Source: Gordonia spumicola
Lineage (GTDB): Bacteria; Actinomycetota; Actinomycetes; Mycobacteriales; Mycobacteriaceae
Direction: 5' to 3'
Length of the DNA: 64,000 nucleotides
Assembly: GCF_009932475.1 (NCBI RefSeq)
Contig: NZ_BJOV01000002.1
Location: 620,001 to 684,000 of the forward strand
Positions within the stretch are counted from its first letter, which is position 1. Every line of letters starts with the position of its first letter. The translations under genes and the position numbers were made by a program. Shown here piece by piece: positions 8,212-19,526 of this stretch. The notes under the pieces were generated by a model that worked only from the letters and a program-made list of their open reading frames with translations, did not search any database and had not been told where the DNA came from.

Positions 8212-9632
8212 CCCTCGTCCTGCGCTACATCGCGCGAAGTGACCGCGGCCTCGTCCGGTCGAACAACGAAGACTCCGTGTACGCCGGCGCACGCCTCCTC
8301 GCGCTCGCCGACGGCATGGGCGGGCATGCGGCGGGCGAAGTCGCCAGCCAGCTCGTGATCCAGGCACTCCGCACCCTCGACGACGACGCCCCCGGCGGCG
8401 ACCTCCTCTCGGCGCTCGAGCGGGCCACGCAGGCGGGCAACGCGGCGATCGCCGAACAGGTCGAGGCGTCTCCCGAACTCGACGGCATGGGCACCACGCT
8501 CACCGCGATCCTCTTCGCGGGCAGCCGGATCGGCCTCTGTCACGTCGGCGACTCCCGTGGCTACCTGTACCGCGACGGCGCGCTCACCCAGATCACCCGC
8601 GACGACACGTTCGTCCAGTCGCTCGTCGACGAGGGGCGCATCACCGCGGAACAGGCGCATTCGCATCCGCAGCGTTCGCTGATCATGCGCGCCCTCACCG
8701 GCCAGGAGGTCGAGCCGACCCTCAGCATGCGCGAGGCCCGCGCGGCCGACCGCTACATGCTCTGCAGCGACGGGCTGTCGGACGTCGTCTCCGAAGAGAC
8801 CATCGCCGACACCCTCGGCAGCATCGCCGACCACAAGGCGTGCGCCGACCGACTCATCGAACTCGCCCTGCGCAGCGGCGGCCCCGACAACGTCACGGTC
8901 GTCGTCGCCGATGTCGTCGACCACGAGTACGGCGACTCCCGCCCCATCCTCGGCGGTGCCGCGGGCGACGACGACCAGGCCGGATACGTCCCCGACCCGA
9001 AGACGGCCGCAGGCCGTGCCGCCGCACTGCGCCCGCCCGCGCCCGCGACGCAGCGTCCCACCATCACGACCTCGCCCGAACCCGCGCGCAAGCGGCGCTG
9101 GGGCTGGCCGCTGGTGATCGCCGGACTCCTCGTCATCATCGGGCTCCTGGTCACGGCGTTCTTCGTGATCCGCTCGCAGGCCCTGAACAGCACCTTCGTC
9201 ACCGTCTCCGATGCGGGCAACGTGGAGATCCACAGCGGTTCGCCCGACAGCCTGCTGTTCTTCACCATCGAGAAGCCCAATCAGGTGGTGTGCATCGACA
9301 GTGCGACGGCGCCCGACCCGTCCATCACGTTCCAGGACGCCGGGAGCACCTGCACCCCGATGCGCTTGGCCGATCTGAACGAGATCAGCCAGACCACCGT
9401 CGAGTCGAAGAGCATCAAGAACCTCTCGCTCCAGTCCGCGCAGGAGCGCGTGCAGAACGAGCTCAAGTTCGCCGAACTGTGCCCGCTGCCCGTGCCGCCG
9501 CTCGAGAACAAGGACCGCCCCGGCGAGCCGAAGTCGGAGACCAAGCATCCCGAGCCGTCCAAGCCGCGCCCGACGAGCGCGCCCGCACCGACGCCGACGG
9601 CGGACGACACCCACAACTGTCGGAAACGCTGA
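8208..9632 (+). CDS. pstP: PP2C-type Ser/Thr protein phosphatase PstP
   Basis: 474 residues. Residues 1-240 form the PP2C domain with its metal-binding motifs (ADGMGGHAAGE, GDSRGYL, CSDGLSDVV, GPDNVTVVVADV). A proline-rich linker, one membrane helix at about 299-321 and an extracellular tail follow; the tail ends in a Pro/Lys-rich stretch. It is the sole general phosphatase opposing PknA/PknB. GTG start overlaps the fhaB stop; the stop overlaps the rodA ATG by one base. Confidence 0.96.
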   Translation: MTLVLRYIARSDRGLVRSNNEDSVYAGARLLALADGMGGHAAGEVASQLVIQALRTLDDDAPGGDLLSALERATQAGNAAIAEQVEASPELDGMGTTLTAILFAGSRIGLCHVGDSRGYLYRDGALTQITRDDTFVQSLVDEGRITAEQAHSHPQRSLIMRALTGQEVEPTLSMREARAADRYMLCSDGLSDVVSEETIADTLGSIADHKACADRLIELALRSGGPDNVTVVVADVVDHEYGDSRPILGGAAGDDDQAGYVPDPKTAAGRAAALRPPAPATQRPTITTSPEPARKRRWGWPLVIAGLLVIIGLLVTAFFVIRSQALNSTFVTVSDAGNVEIHSGSPDSLLFFTIEKPNQVVCIDSATAPDPSITFQDAGSTCTPMRLADLNEISQTTVESKSIKNLSLQSAQERVQNELKFAELCPLPVPPLENKDRPGEPKSETKHPEPSKPRPTSAPAPTPTADDTHNCRKR

Positions 9633-11059
9633 TGACAGCGGCTCCGTCCGGGCACGCGCCCCCCTCACCACCGCCGTCCAACTCGGGACGCACCACCGAG
9701 ATGGTGCTCCTCGGCATCGTCGTCGCGATCGTCGGAGCCGCCCTCGTCATCGTCGAGCTCGCCCAAGGCGAGCCGCTGACCTGGGAGGTCGCCAAGTTCG
9801 TCGCGGCGTTCGCGGTGCTGTGCGCCGTCCTGCACCTGACGGTGCGACGGTTCGCGCCGTACGCCGACCCCATCCTGCTGCCGTGCGTCGCCGCACTCAA
9901 CGGCCTCGGCCTCGTGATGATCCATCGGCTCGACCTCGGGTCGGTGGACGTCGACGTCGACGCCGTCACCCAGGGCGACCGCACGCACAACGCCGACCAA
10001 CAGTTGCTGTGGGCGTTCATCGGCGTCGTCGTGTTCGCGCTGACACTGATCGTCATCCGCGATCACCGCACCCTGTCGCGGTATGCGTACACGCTCGGCC
10101 TCGGCGGCATCGTGTTCCTGGCGATCCCGGCGATCCTGCCCGCGTCGATGGCCGAAGTGAACGGCTCGCGCAACTGGATCATCCTGCCCGGCTTCAGCAT
10201 CCAGCCCGGCGAGTTCTCGAAGATCCTGATCATCATCTTCAGCGCCGCGTTCCTGGTGTCGCGCCGCGACCTGTTCATGACGGCGGGCAAGCAGTTCGCG
10301 GGCATCGACCTCCCGCGACTGCGCGACCTCGGACCGCTGTTCGCGGCCTGGCTGATCGCCATCGGCGTCCTCGCCGTCGAGAACGACCTCGGCACTCCCC
10401 TGCTGATCTTCGCGACCGTCCTCGTGCTCCTGTACGTGGCGACGTCGCGTGTCAGCTGGCTGGTGCTCGGCCTCACCCTGTTCGCCATCGGCGCGACCGT
10501 CGCCTATCATCTGTTCGAGCACCTGCGCGTCCGCGTGTCCATCTGGCAGGACCCGTTCTCGCAGTACGAGACGTACGGCTACCAGATCGCGCAGAGCCTG
10601 TTCGGTTTCGCCACCGGCGGCATGTTCGGCACCGGATTCGGGTCGGGACGGCCCAATACCGTGCCGTTCGCGAACACCGACTTCATCCTCACGTCCTTCG
10701 GCGAGGAGCTCGGTCTCGTCGGCATCGCCGCACTGATGATGCTGTACATGGTCATCACGGTCCGCGGATTCCGGTCGGCGATCGCCGTCCGCGACAGCTT
10801 CGGCAAGCTCCTCGCCGCGGGCCTCGCGTTCACGATCATCTTCCAGGTGTTCGTGGTGTTCGGCGGCGTCTCCAAGCTGATCCCGCTGACCGGTCTGACG
10901 ACGCCGTTCCTCGCGTACGGCGGGTCGTCGCTGTTGGCGAACTATCTCCTCCTCGCGCTGCTCATCCGCATCTCGAACGCCTCACGTGAACCCGACGCAC
11001 CCAAGGTGAAGGCCCCGCCCGTCGACGCCCTGGCGACCCAGGTGGTGAAGCGCGCGTGA
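9632..11059 (+). CDS. rodA: SEDS glycosyltransferase RodA (FtsW/RodA/SpoVE)
   Basis: 475 residues; the ATG at 9632 follows the pstP stop directly (TGATG). The frame is open far upstream, but that is antisense-like read-through of pstP. About 12 membrane helices. Family signatures are visible: GSRNWI, IQPGEFSK, ENDLGTPLL (with the catalytic Asp region), PNTVPFANTDFI, SFGEELG and PFLAYGGSSL near the end. It polymerises lipid II into glycan strands during elongation, paired with the class B PBP encoded next. Confidence 0.96.
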   Translation: MTAAPSGHAPPSPPPSNSGRTTEMVLLGIVVAIVGAALVIVELAQGEPLTWEVAKFVAAFAVLCAVLHLTVRRFAPYADPILLPCVAALNGLGLVMIHRLDLGSVDVDVDAVTQGDRTHNADQQLLWAFIGVVVFALTLIVIRDHRTLSRYAYTLGLGGIVFLAIPAILPASMAEVNGSRNWIILPGFSIQPGEFSKILIIIFSAAFLVSRRDLFMTAGKQFAGIDLPRLRDLGPLFAAWLIAIGVLAVENDLGTPLLIFATVLVLLYVATSRVSWLVLGLTLFAIGATVAYHLFEHLRVRVSIWQDPFSQYETYGYQIAQSLFGFATGGMFGTGFGSGRPNTVPFANTDFILTSFGEELGLVGIAALMMLYMVITVRGFRSAIAVRDSFGKLLAAGLAFTIIFQVFVVFGGVSKLIPLTGLTTPFLAYGGSSLLANYLLLALLIRISNASREPDAPKVKAPPVDALATQVVKRA

Positions 11060-12563
11060 ACCGTCCGATCCGCAATGTGGCTGTCGCCGCCATCGTCATG
11101 GTGATCGCACTGCTCGCCAACGCCACCTGGATTCAGGTGTTCCGCGCCGAAGATCTGCGCGACGACACGCGCAACACCCGCGTCCAGCTCGACGAGTACT
11201 CCCGCCAACGCGGCGTGATCGTCGCGTCCGACGGCACCGTTCTCGCCGAGAGCGTGCCGACCGACAACAAGTTCAAGTACCTGCGGCAGTACCCGGCGTC
11301 GGGCAACCCGAAGGCGTTCGCCCCGATCACCGGCTTCTTCGCGCGCTATCAGAGCGACCCCCGCGGCCTCGAGGTGGCCGAGAACTCGGTCCTCAACGGC
11401 AACGACGATCGCCTGTTCACCCAGCGGTTCATGGACATGTTCTCCGGGCGCGACCCGCGCGGCGGCAACGTCGTCACGACGATCGATCCGAAACTCCAGC
11501 GGGTCGCCTACCGCGAACTCGTGAACTCCGACTGCGACGGACCCTGCCGGGGAGCCGTCGTCGCGTTGGAGCCGAGCAGCGGAAAGATCCTCGCCTTGGC
11601 GTCGACGCCCAGCTACGACCCGAACACGCTCGCGACCCAGGACTTCACGAAGGCCGCGGCCGCCTGGAAGGCCATCAACGCCGTCGACGACGTCCATTCG
11701 CCGCTGATCAACCGGGCGATCGGTTCGCTGTACCCGCCGGGGTCGACGTTCAAGGTGATCTCCACCGCGACGGCGTTGAGCAGCGGGTTGAATGCGGACA
11801 CCCGCCTCACGGCGGCGTCGCGCTGGACCCTCCCTGGCAGCGACGCCACCCTGTCGAACGACTCCGGCTCCACCTGCCCCGACTCGACCGGCGGGACCGT
11901 CAGCCTGACGCAGGCGTTCCAGTACTCGTGCAACACGGCATTCGCCCAGTTGCTCACCCAGAAGGTCCCCGGTGACAAGGTGAGCCAGTTCAAGTCGACC
12001 GCCTCCGACTTCGGGATCGGCGACGACACGGCCGACATCCCCCTCGACGTGTCCGAATCGTCCGTCGGCGACATCGGCGACGACCTGGCGGCCCTCGGCC
12101 AGTCGGCGATCGGCCAGCGCGATGTGCGGCTGACCGTCCTGCAGAACGCGATGATCGCGGCGACCGTCGCCAACGGCGGCGTCCGGATGCAGCCGTACCT
12201 CGTCGACAAGCTGCAGACGGCCGACCTGCGGACCATCGCCACGACCGCTCCGACGACGCTCAACCGCCCGTTGACCGCCGCCGAGGCCACCACGATCACG
12301 GACATGATGATCAAGTCCGAACAGCACACCCGCGGCGCCCAGTCGGGCATCGCCTCGAAGACCGGCACCGCCGAGCACTCCGACCAAGCCGAGGGCGGTG
12401 AGACGCCGTACGCCTGGTACATCGCGTTCTCGCCGAGCTCGAACAGTCGGATCGCCGTCGCCGTGATGGTCGAGAACGGCGCCCAGGGTCAGAACGCATA
12501 CGGCGGCGTCGTTGCCGCCCCGATTGGACGCGCAGTGATGAACGCATACACCGGAGGTGCTCG

Positions 12564-12567
<4 letters not shown>
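11056..12567 (+). CDS. pbpA: Class B penicillin-binding protein PbpA
   Basis: 503 residues from a GTG overlapping the rodA stop. One N-terminal membrane anchor, then a dimerisation region and a transpeptidase domain with all three active-site motifs: S230-T-F-K233, S291-C-N293 and K435-T-G437. It cross-links peptidoglycan with RodA as partner; in mycobacteria it localises to the septum and is phosphorylated by PknB. The stop overlaps the pknA ATG (ATGA). Confidence 0.96.
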
Positions 12568-13880
<1,313 letters not shown>

Positions 13881-13887
13881 ACCGGCC

Positions 13888-15804
13888 ATGAGCGACCTGG
13901 ATCCGCACTACCTGTCCGAGCGGTACGAGCTCGGTGAGACGTTGGGCTTCGGCGGCATGTCCGAAGTCCAGTACGCGCGCGACCTGTTGCTTCACCGCGA
14001 CGTCGCGATCAAGGTGCTGCGCGCCGACCTGGCGCGGGATCCGTCGTTCTACCTGCGTTTCCGTCGTGAGGCGCAGAACGCCGCCAAGCTGACGCATCCG
14101 TCCATCGTCCAGGTCTTCGACACCGGCGAGGCGCAGACGCCCGAGGGGCCGCTGCCGTTCATCGTCATGGAGTACGTCGACGGCGACACGCTCCGCGACA
14201 TCCTCCGCGCGTCGGAGTCGGGCGTCATCGCACCCAAGCAGGCGATGACGTGGATGGCCGATGTGGCCGCCGCGATGGACTTCTCGCACCGCGCCGCGAT
14301 CGTCCACCGCGACATGAAGCCCGCCAACGTGATGATCGACCGCGCGGGCGCGGTCAAGGTGATGGACTTCGGCATCGCACGCGCCATGGACGACACGTCC
14401 GCGACGATGACGCAGACGTCCGCCGTGATGGGCACCGCCCAGTACCTGTCGCCCGAGCAGGCGCGCGGCATCAAGGTCGATCCGCGCAGCGACATCTACT
14501 CGATGGGCTGCGTCCTGTTCGAACTCACGACGGGCGAACCGCCGTTCACCGGCGACTCGCCGATCGCCGTCGCCCACCAGCACGTGCACGAGGATCCGCG
14601 CAGGCCGTCGGCCGTCCGACCGGAGCTGTCGCCGGAACTCGACTCGATCGTCATGCAGGCGATGAGCAAGAACCCCGCCAACCGGTACCAGACGGCGGCC
14701 GACTTCCGGTCGGACCTCATCAAGGTCCTCGCGGGCGGCAAGCCGTCGGCTCCGATGCTGCTCACCGACGAGGAGCAGACCGACTACATCAACGCGCCGC
14801 GCCTCGCCGCGCGCGACGAGGCTCCGTCGCGCCGCAACGGTCGTCGCCTGTCCGAGGTGATCGACGACGAGCCGGTGCCGCTGCACCGACGTCGCCGCCT
14901 CCAGGTGGCAGTCGCCCTCATCGCGATCCTCGCCCTCGTCGGCGGGCTCATCGCGTGGGCTCCGTGGACGCCGGACCAACCGTCGATCGCCGTCCCCAAG
15001 GTGACCGGGCTGTCGGCCGACGCCGCCAAGGCCAACCTCGAACAAGCCGGCTTCACCGTCAAGGAGCAGGACGAGGCGAGCACCGACATCGCCGAGGGGC
15101 TCGCCACCCGCACCGTCCCAGGGAACGACGTCCCGACCCCGAAGGGCTCCGAGGTCACCCTGTACGTGTCCTCCGGACCGCAGAAGACGCCGATCCCCGA
15201 CCTGCGCGGCAAGACCCTCGAAGACGCGCGCAACGAACTGCGCGTCCAGGGCTTCACCAACGTCAAGGTGGAGAAGATCGACTCGACTGCGGCGCTCAAG
15301 GACAAGGTCGTCCGCACCAACCCGCAGACCGGTGCGACCGTCGCCGTCACCAGCGACGTGACCGTCTTCATCGGAACCGGACCGAAGGTCGTGACCGTCC
15401 CCGACCTGCGCGGACAGACCGAGAAGCAGGCGACGGCGACCCTCGAGGGCATGGGCTTGGACGTCGTCTCGGTGCAGGCCGACTCCGAACTCCCCGCGGG
15501 TCAGGTCGTCAACACGTCGCCCGGCGTCGGCGAATCGGTCCGCGTCGGCAGCACCGTCCAGCTGATGGTGTCCCGCGGCAACATGTTCGTCGTCCCCGAC
15601 CTGCGCGGCATGACGCCCGACGAGGCGCAGGCCGCCCTCGTTCAGGCGGGGTGGGGCGACACGACCCTCAACAGCAACGACCGCAAGGTCCCGCTCGGCA
15701 GCTCGAACGACGGCAAGGTCGTCTCCCAGCGTCCCGCACCCGGCGACACCCTCAAGAAGTCCGACTCGGTCTCGATCGTCGTCGGCCGGGCCAGCATCTT
15801 CTAG
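13888..15804 (+). CDS. pknB: Membrane Ser/Thr protein kinase PknB with four PASTA repeats
   Basis: 638 residues. Kinase domain with LGFGGMSEV loop, Lys42, HRDMKPAN (Asp142), DFGIARAMDD and an activation loop containing TMTQTSAVMGT, whose threonines are autophosphorylation sites in homologues. Membrane helix at about 339-360, then four PASTA modules (about 370-637) that in homologues bind muropeptides/lipid II. Master growth kinase and last gene of the block; its stop overlaps by 4 bp the stop of the convergent glutamine amidotransferase gene. Confidence 0.97.
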   Translation: MSDLDPHYLSERYELGETLGFGGMSEVQYARDLLLHRDVAIKVLRADLARDPSFYLRFRREAQNAAKLTHPSIVQVFDTGEAQTPEGPLPFIVMEYVDGDTLRDILRASESGVIAPKQAMTWMADVAAAMDFSHRAAIVHRDMKPANVMIDRAGAVKVMDFGIARAMDDTSATMTQTSAVMGTAQYLSPEQARGIKVDPRSDIYSMGCVLFELTTGEPPFTGDSPIAVAHQHVHEDPRRPSAVRPELSPELDSIVMQAMSKNPANRYQTAADFRSDLIKVLAGGKPSAPMLLTDEEQTDYINAPRLAARDEAPSRRNGRRLSEVIDDEPVPLHRRRRLQVAVALIAILALVGGLIAWAPWTPDQPSIAVPKVTGLSADAAKANLEQAGFTVKEQDEASTDIAEGLATRTVPGNDVPTPKGSEVTLYVSSGPQKTPIPDLRGKTLEDARNELRVQGFTNVKVEKIDSTAALKDKVVRTNPQTGATVAVTSDVTVFIGTGPKVVTVPDLRGQTEKQATATLEGMGLDVVSVQADSELPAGQVVNTSPGVGESVRVGSTVQLMVSRGNMFVVPDLRGMTPDEAQAALVQAGWGDTTLNSNDRKVPLGSSNDGKVVSQRPAPGDTLKKSDSVSIVVGRASIF

Positions 15805-16448
15805 GGATTGCCGAGCGCCTTCGCCATCTGCTCTTCGAGGAGGTCGACGCGGCCCGCGGGGACGTCGAACCCGCACACGGCGAGCCAGTTGGCGAGCATT
15901 CTGTGCCCACCCTGGGTCAGCACGCTCTCGGGGTGGAACTGCACGCCGTGGATCGGCAGTTCGCGGTGCGCGAACGCCATGACGATGCCGGTGTCCGTCG
16001 TTCCGGTCACTTCGAGGACGTCGGGGATCGTCTCCGGAAGCACCGTCAGCGAGTGGTAGCGGGTGGCGACGAACGGGTCGGGCAGGCCCGCGAGAACGCC
16101 GCGGCCACTGTGGTTCACCAGGGACGTCTTGCCGTGGAGGAGTTCGGGCGCACGGTCGACGGTGGCGCCGAACGCCTCGCCGATGGCCTGGTGGCCGAGG
16201 CAGACGCCGAGGAGCGGAGTTCGCGCCGCAGCGGCGACCGAGACGATCGGCACGGTCGCTCCCGCACGGTCGGGTGTTCCGGGACCGGGGCTGAGGAGTA
16301 TCCCGTCGAACTCGGCGACGACGGCCTGGAGATCGGCGAGCCGGTCGTCGTCGTTGCGCCAGACGACGGCCTCGACTCCCAACTGGCCGAGGTATTGGAC
16401 CAGGTTGTAGACGAAACTGTCGTAGTTGTCGATGACGAGGATGCGCAC
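15801..16448 (-). CDS. trpG: Anthranilate/aminodeoxychorismate synthase glutamine amidotransferase (TrpG/PabA)
   Basis: 215 residues from GTG at 16448, which gives the family start RILVIDNYDSFVYNLVQYLG; a longer frame to 16517 would overlap crgA. Class I amidotransferase triad visible: Cys in LGVCLGHQ, His and Glu in HGVQFHPES. Oxyanion motif LLSPGPGTP present. It supplies ammonia from glutamine to the TrpE or PabB synthase component. The same neighbour occurs next to pknB in mycobacteria, where it is called trpG. Confidence 0.93.
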   Translation of the reverse strand: MRILVIDNYDSFVYNLVQYLGQLGVEAVVWRNDDDRLADLQAVVAEFDGILLSPGPGTPDRAGATVPIVSVAAAARTPLLGVCLGHQAIGEAFGATVDRAPELLHGKTSLVNHSGRGVLAGLPDPFVATRYHSLTVLPETIPDVLEVTGTTDTGIVMAFAHRELPIHGVQFHPESVLTQGGHRMLANWLAVCGFDVPAGRVDLLEEQMAKALGNP

Positions 16449-16504
16449 GCCTGCAAGGTTAGCGTTTTCGCTGCTGACGGTGCAGCTGGGATACCGTAGA
16501 GGGT

Positions 16505-16795
16505 ATGCCGAAGTCAAAGGTCCGGAAGAAGACCGACTACACCGTCAACAGCGCCAGCCGTACCCCGGTGAAGGTGAAGGCGGGACCGTCGGGTGTCGTG
16601 TACCAGTCCGTCATGTTCGGACTCATGCTGATCGGCCTGCTGTGGCTGCTCGTCTACTACTTGGGCGCGACCCAGGAGACGTTCGGCTCGGAGGGCAAGT
16701 TCCTGCACTGGATGAGCGAGCTCGGATCGTGGAACATGCTGATCGGTTTCGGCTTCATGGTCGTCGGTCTGTTGATGACGATGGGCTGGCGCTGA
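16505..16795 (+). CDS. crgA: Cell-division protein CrgA
   Basis: 96 residues with two membrane helices (about 33-53 and 73-93) and the basic N-terminus MPKSKVRKKTDYTV typical of the family. It ends MGWR. CrgA recruits FtsQ/PBPs to the septum and contributes to divisome assembly. Its place beside trpG and pknB is conserved in mycolata. It diverges from trpG with 56 bp between starts. Confidence 0.96.
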   Translation: MPKSKVRKKTDYTVNSASRTPVKVKAGPSGVVYQSVMFGLMLIGLLWLLVYYLGATQETFGSEGKFLHWMSELGSWNMLIGFGFMVVGLLMTMGWR

Positions 16796-16849
16796 CCATC
16801 GCCGCGTTGTCCCCATGTGGAAATTACATGTGTGTAAGTAATCCCCACC

Positions 16850-16891
16850 TGTGGACAACTCTTGTGGACAACGTGTGAATCCTGTGGATGA
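16850..16891. repeat. Cluster of DnaA-box-like 9-mers
   Basis: TGTGGACAA occurs at 16850-16858 and again at 16863-16871; both are exact reverse complements of the actinobacterial DnaA box TTGTCCACA. A relaxed copy (TGTGGATGA) follows at 16883-16891, and near matches lie at 16807-16820. This is far from where dnaA/dnaN would be, so it is not oriC on this evidence. Confidence 0.55.
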
Positions 16892-17336
16892 GACTTCCGC
16901 CGCAACCACCTGGTCGACGCCCGTCCCGGCCGGGATCGCGCTGATCGGCGCCGGGGCCGCCCTGCTCGCGGCCGCGGCGGCATCGTTCGCCGAACCGCCC
17001 GCGATGGTGTTCATCGGCATCGCAGCCGTCGGACTCGTGGTCACCGGTGTCATCGCGCTGGTCCGTCGGCCCCGGATAGCCCTGTACGAGGGCCCGCGCA
17101 TCGCGGTCCGGACCATCACCGGTCGCGTCGACCTGACCCCGGACGACGTTCTGAAAGTCGGTGTCCTGCACACGCGGCGGCTGGCGGGCCGGAGCCGTCA
17201 GCTGGTGCTCGACCTGCCCGACGACCGGCTCCTGGTCTTCGGCCGATGGGATCTCGGTGTCGACCCGGCGGTGGTGGCCGACGCCCTCCGCGACGCGGGC
17301 TTTCGAGGCGACGCGGAGAGCCCAGCCGTCAGCTGA
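16875..17336 (+). CDS. Membrane-anchored PH-domain protein
   Basis: About 153 residues with two N-terminal membrane helices (GIALIGAGAALLAAAAASF and AMVFIGIAAVGLVVTGVIALV), then a bacterial PH-type domain (IAVRTITGRVDLTPDDVLKV ... DDRLLVFGRWDLGVDP). Related to mycobacterial Rv0010c and CFP-6-type proteins; function unknown. The start is unsure: GTG at 16851, 16875 or 16884 are in frame, and the first two fall within the DnaA-like box cluster. Its end overlaps the end of the convergent rhomboid gene by 8 bp. Confidence 0.8.
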   Translation: MNPVDETSAATTWSTPVPAGIALIGAGAALLAAAAASFAEPPAMVFIGIAAVGLVVTGVIALVRRPRIALYEGPRIAVRTITGRVDLTPDDVLKVGVLHTRRLAGRSRQLVLDLPDDRLLVFGRWDLGVDPAVVADALRDAGFRGDAESPAVS

Positions 17337-18183
17337 CTGCGCCGATGCCGGTTCCGATGGCGATCGCGAGAACGGCGAGGGCCGCGAGCCCGTACCAACC
17401 GACCCGGGAGACCGCGGCCTGCGTCCGCTTCTCGGGCGACAACACCTGTACGGGCAGCCAGAGGATGACGGCGGCAGCGGCGGCACCGAACGTGAGGCCG
17501 CCGACGTGGCCCCACAGGGAGATGTTCGGGATGGTCACCGAGATGACGAGGTTGACGGCGATCACGCCGAGCACCGTCTGCACCGGAGCCTTGAGGCGCA
17601 GCAGCAGGATCAGCAGCGCGCCCATCAGACCGTAGATGGCGCCAGACGCACCGGCGGTCGCCGCGACACCCGACTGCAGGGCCATCACGGCGGCGCTTCC
17701 ACCGAGCAGGCTGACGAGATAGATCGCCAAGTACCGTCCACGCCCGAGGACTCGTTCGAGGTCGGCGCCGATGATGTACAGCGAGAACATGTTGATCGCG
17801 AGGTGCGGCACACTCTGGTGCAGGAACCCCGACGTGAGCAGTCGCCAGTATTGGTCGTCGAATCCGGCTCCGTTGATCAGCACGCCTTCGCGGTAGATCG
17901 ACGACAGGTACAGCGTGGTTCCGCCCGCCTGCAGCAGGACGGCGACGAAGACGATCACATTGGCGGCGATCAGCCCGTAGGTGACGACGGGTTTCGCGTT
18001 CATCGCGGCGACCGCGGGCACGGGTCCGCTCACGCGGGACGACGCCGCGTCGTTCGCGATGCATTCGACGCAGTGCTGGCCGACGGAGGCCGGACGTAGG
18101 CATTCATGACAGGCCGACCGCCCGCACCGCGTGCACGAGAGCGCGGTGGGGCGGTCGGGATGCCGGTAGCAGACCTGGTTCAA
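17329..18183 (-). CDS. Rhomboid family intramembrane serine protease
   Basis: 284 residues, TTG start one base after the ppiA stop, so coupled to it. The N-terminus is a zinc-binding B-box-like segment (CYRHPDRP, CTRCGRSACHECL, CVEC). It is followed by a rhomboid membrane domain with GASGAIYG (nucleophile Ser) and GHVGG (catalytic His), plus the HLAINMFSLY helix. Cleaves membrane proteins within the bilayer; natural substrates of actinobacterial members are mostly unknown. Similar to mycobacterial Rv0110. Confidence 0.93.
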   Translation of the reverse strand: MNQVCYRHPDRPTALSCTRCGRSACHECLRPASVGQHCVECIANDAASSRVSGPVPAVAAMNAKPVVTYGLIAANVIVFVAVLLQAGGTTLYLSSIYREGVLINGAGFDDQYWRLLTSGFLHQSVPHLAINMFSLYIIGADLERVLGRGRYLAIYLVSLLGGSAAVMALQSGVAATAGASGAIYGLMGALLILLLRLKAPVQTVLGVIAVNLVISVTIPNISLWGHVGGLTFGAAAAAVILWLPVQVLSPEKRTQAAVSRVGWYGLAALAVLAIAIGTGIGAVS

Positions 18184-18184
18184 G

Positions 18185-18715
<531 letters not shown>

Positions 18716-18808
18716 GAAACCACGTTCGTCTGACAATTCGATGTGATCGGGCCCCTATCAGCGACAACGGTGTTGGCGCGTGCTCGGCTCACCTGGCAAC
18801 CTGGAGGG

Positions 18809-18973
18809 ATGGGCAACAAACTCCTCATCGTCGTCGGCTCCGCGCTGACCCTGCTCGTGACGGGGATCGTCGTCGTCGCACGGCGGTCGCGCACCGAGCA
18901 TCCGCCGGTGTCGCCGACCGTCCCGCGAGTCGAGGACCTCGTCGATCCTCCCTCGACCTCGGCCGGAAGGTAA
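18809..18973 (+). CDS. Small single-pass membrane protein
   Basis: 54 residues from an ATG with GGAGG 3 bp upstream; a longer frame to 18743 has no ribosome site. One membrane helix (LLIVVGSALTLLVTGIVVV) followed by RRSR and a Pro-rich cytoplasmic tail. It lies just ahead of the DUF4190-like gene with a 9-bp gap, so they are probably co-transcribed. No family recognised. Confidence 0.6.
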   Translation: MGNKLLIVVGSALTLLVTGIVVVARRSRTEHPPVSPTVPRVEDLVDPPSTSAGR

Positions 18974-18982
18974 TTTGTTCTC

Positions 18983-19522
18983 GTGACCACTGACGATCCG
19001 CGCCGCGGCCCGATGCCGTCGAACCCGAATCAGCCGCGTCCGGCACAGCCCGGGATGTCGCGCCCCGCGCCGCAGGCCGGGGCCCCGGTCCGCCCGAATC
19101 CCGCACCGCAGGGACCGCCGCCGCGACCGGCCCAGCAGGCCGCGCCCGCCAAGGCCGCGAATTCGCTCGCGTACTCGGCCGTTCCCGAGCGGGGACGCAC
19201 CGAACCGCCCGTCGCCGCACCGATCCCCGCCCGGCCCGCGGCCCCCGCGCCACGGCAGGCCGCCACCGTCAAGAAGAGCCCCGTGAGCCCGTCGACCGAC
19301 CGTTCCAGCGAGATCAACTACCTGTCGATCATCGCGCTCATCCTGTCCGGACTGGGCATCACCTTCCCGTTCGGCCTCGGACTGGGCTACTACTCTCGCA
19401 ATCAGATCGACCGCGACGGCACGGTCGGCCGGCCGCTGGCGACCGCCGCGATCGTCGTCGGCTACCTGTGGCTGCTGGCGCTCATCCTGGGCGTCATCGC
19501 CTACGTGTGGATCCTCGTCTGA
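18983..19522 (+). CDS. Proline-rich DUF4190-like membrane protein
   Basis: 179 residues from GTG. The first 100 residues are Pro/Ala/Arg-rich and disordered. The C-terminus has two membrane helices (YLSIIALILSGLGITFPFGLGLG and LATAAIVVGYLWLLALILGVIAYVWILV) around GYYSRNQIDRDG, the pattern of DUF4190 proteins. Possibly a septum or envelope accessory protein, but nothing beyond topology supports this. It ends 5 bp from the convergent dehydrogenase gene. Confidence 0.75.
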   Translation: MTTDDPRRGPMPSNPNQPRPAQPGMSRPAPQAGAPVRPNPAPQGPPPRPAQQAAPAKAANSLAYSAVPERGRTEPPVAAPIPARPAAPAPRQAATVKKSPVSPSTDRSSEINYLSIIALILSGLGITFPFGLGLGYYSRNQIDRDGTVGRPLATAAIVVGYLWLLALILGVIAYVWILV

Positions 19523-19526
19523 CAGA

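Noticed and set aside
8840..9631. 264-codon N-terminal extension of RodA
   Set aside because: Lies inside pstP in another frame; RodA homologues begin near the ATG that overlaps the pstP stop.
8118..9671. 517-codon open frame antisense to pstP
   Set aside because: Mirror of a high-GC gene; arginine/glycine-rich translation without motifs, while the plus strand encodes a complete PP2C phosphatase.
16850..16891. Chromosomal replication origin
   Set aside because: Only two or three DnaA-like boxes, no A+T-rich unwinding stretch and no dnaA/dnaN next to it.
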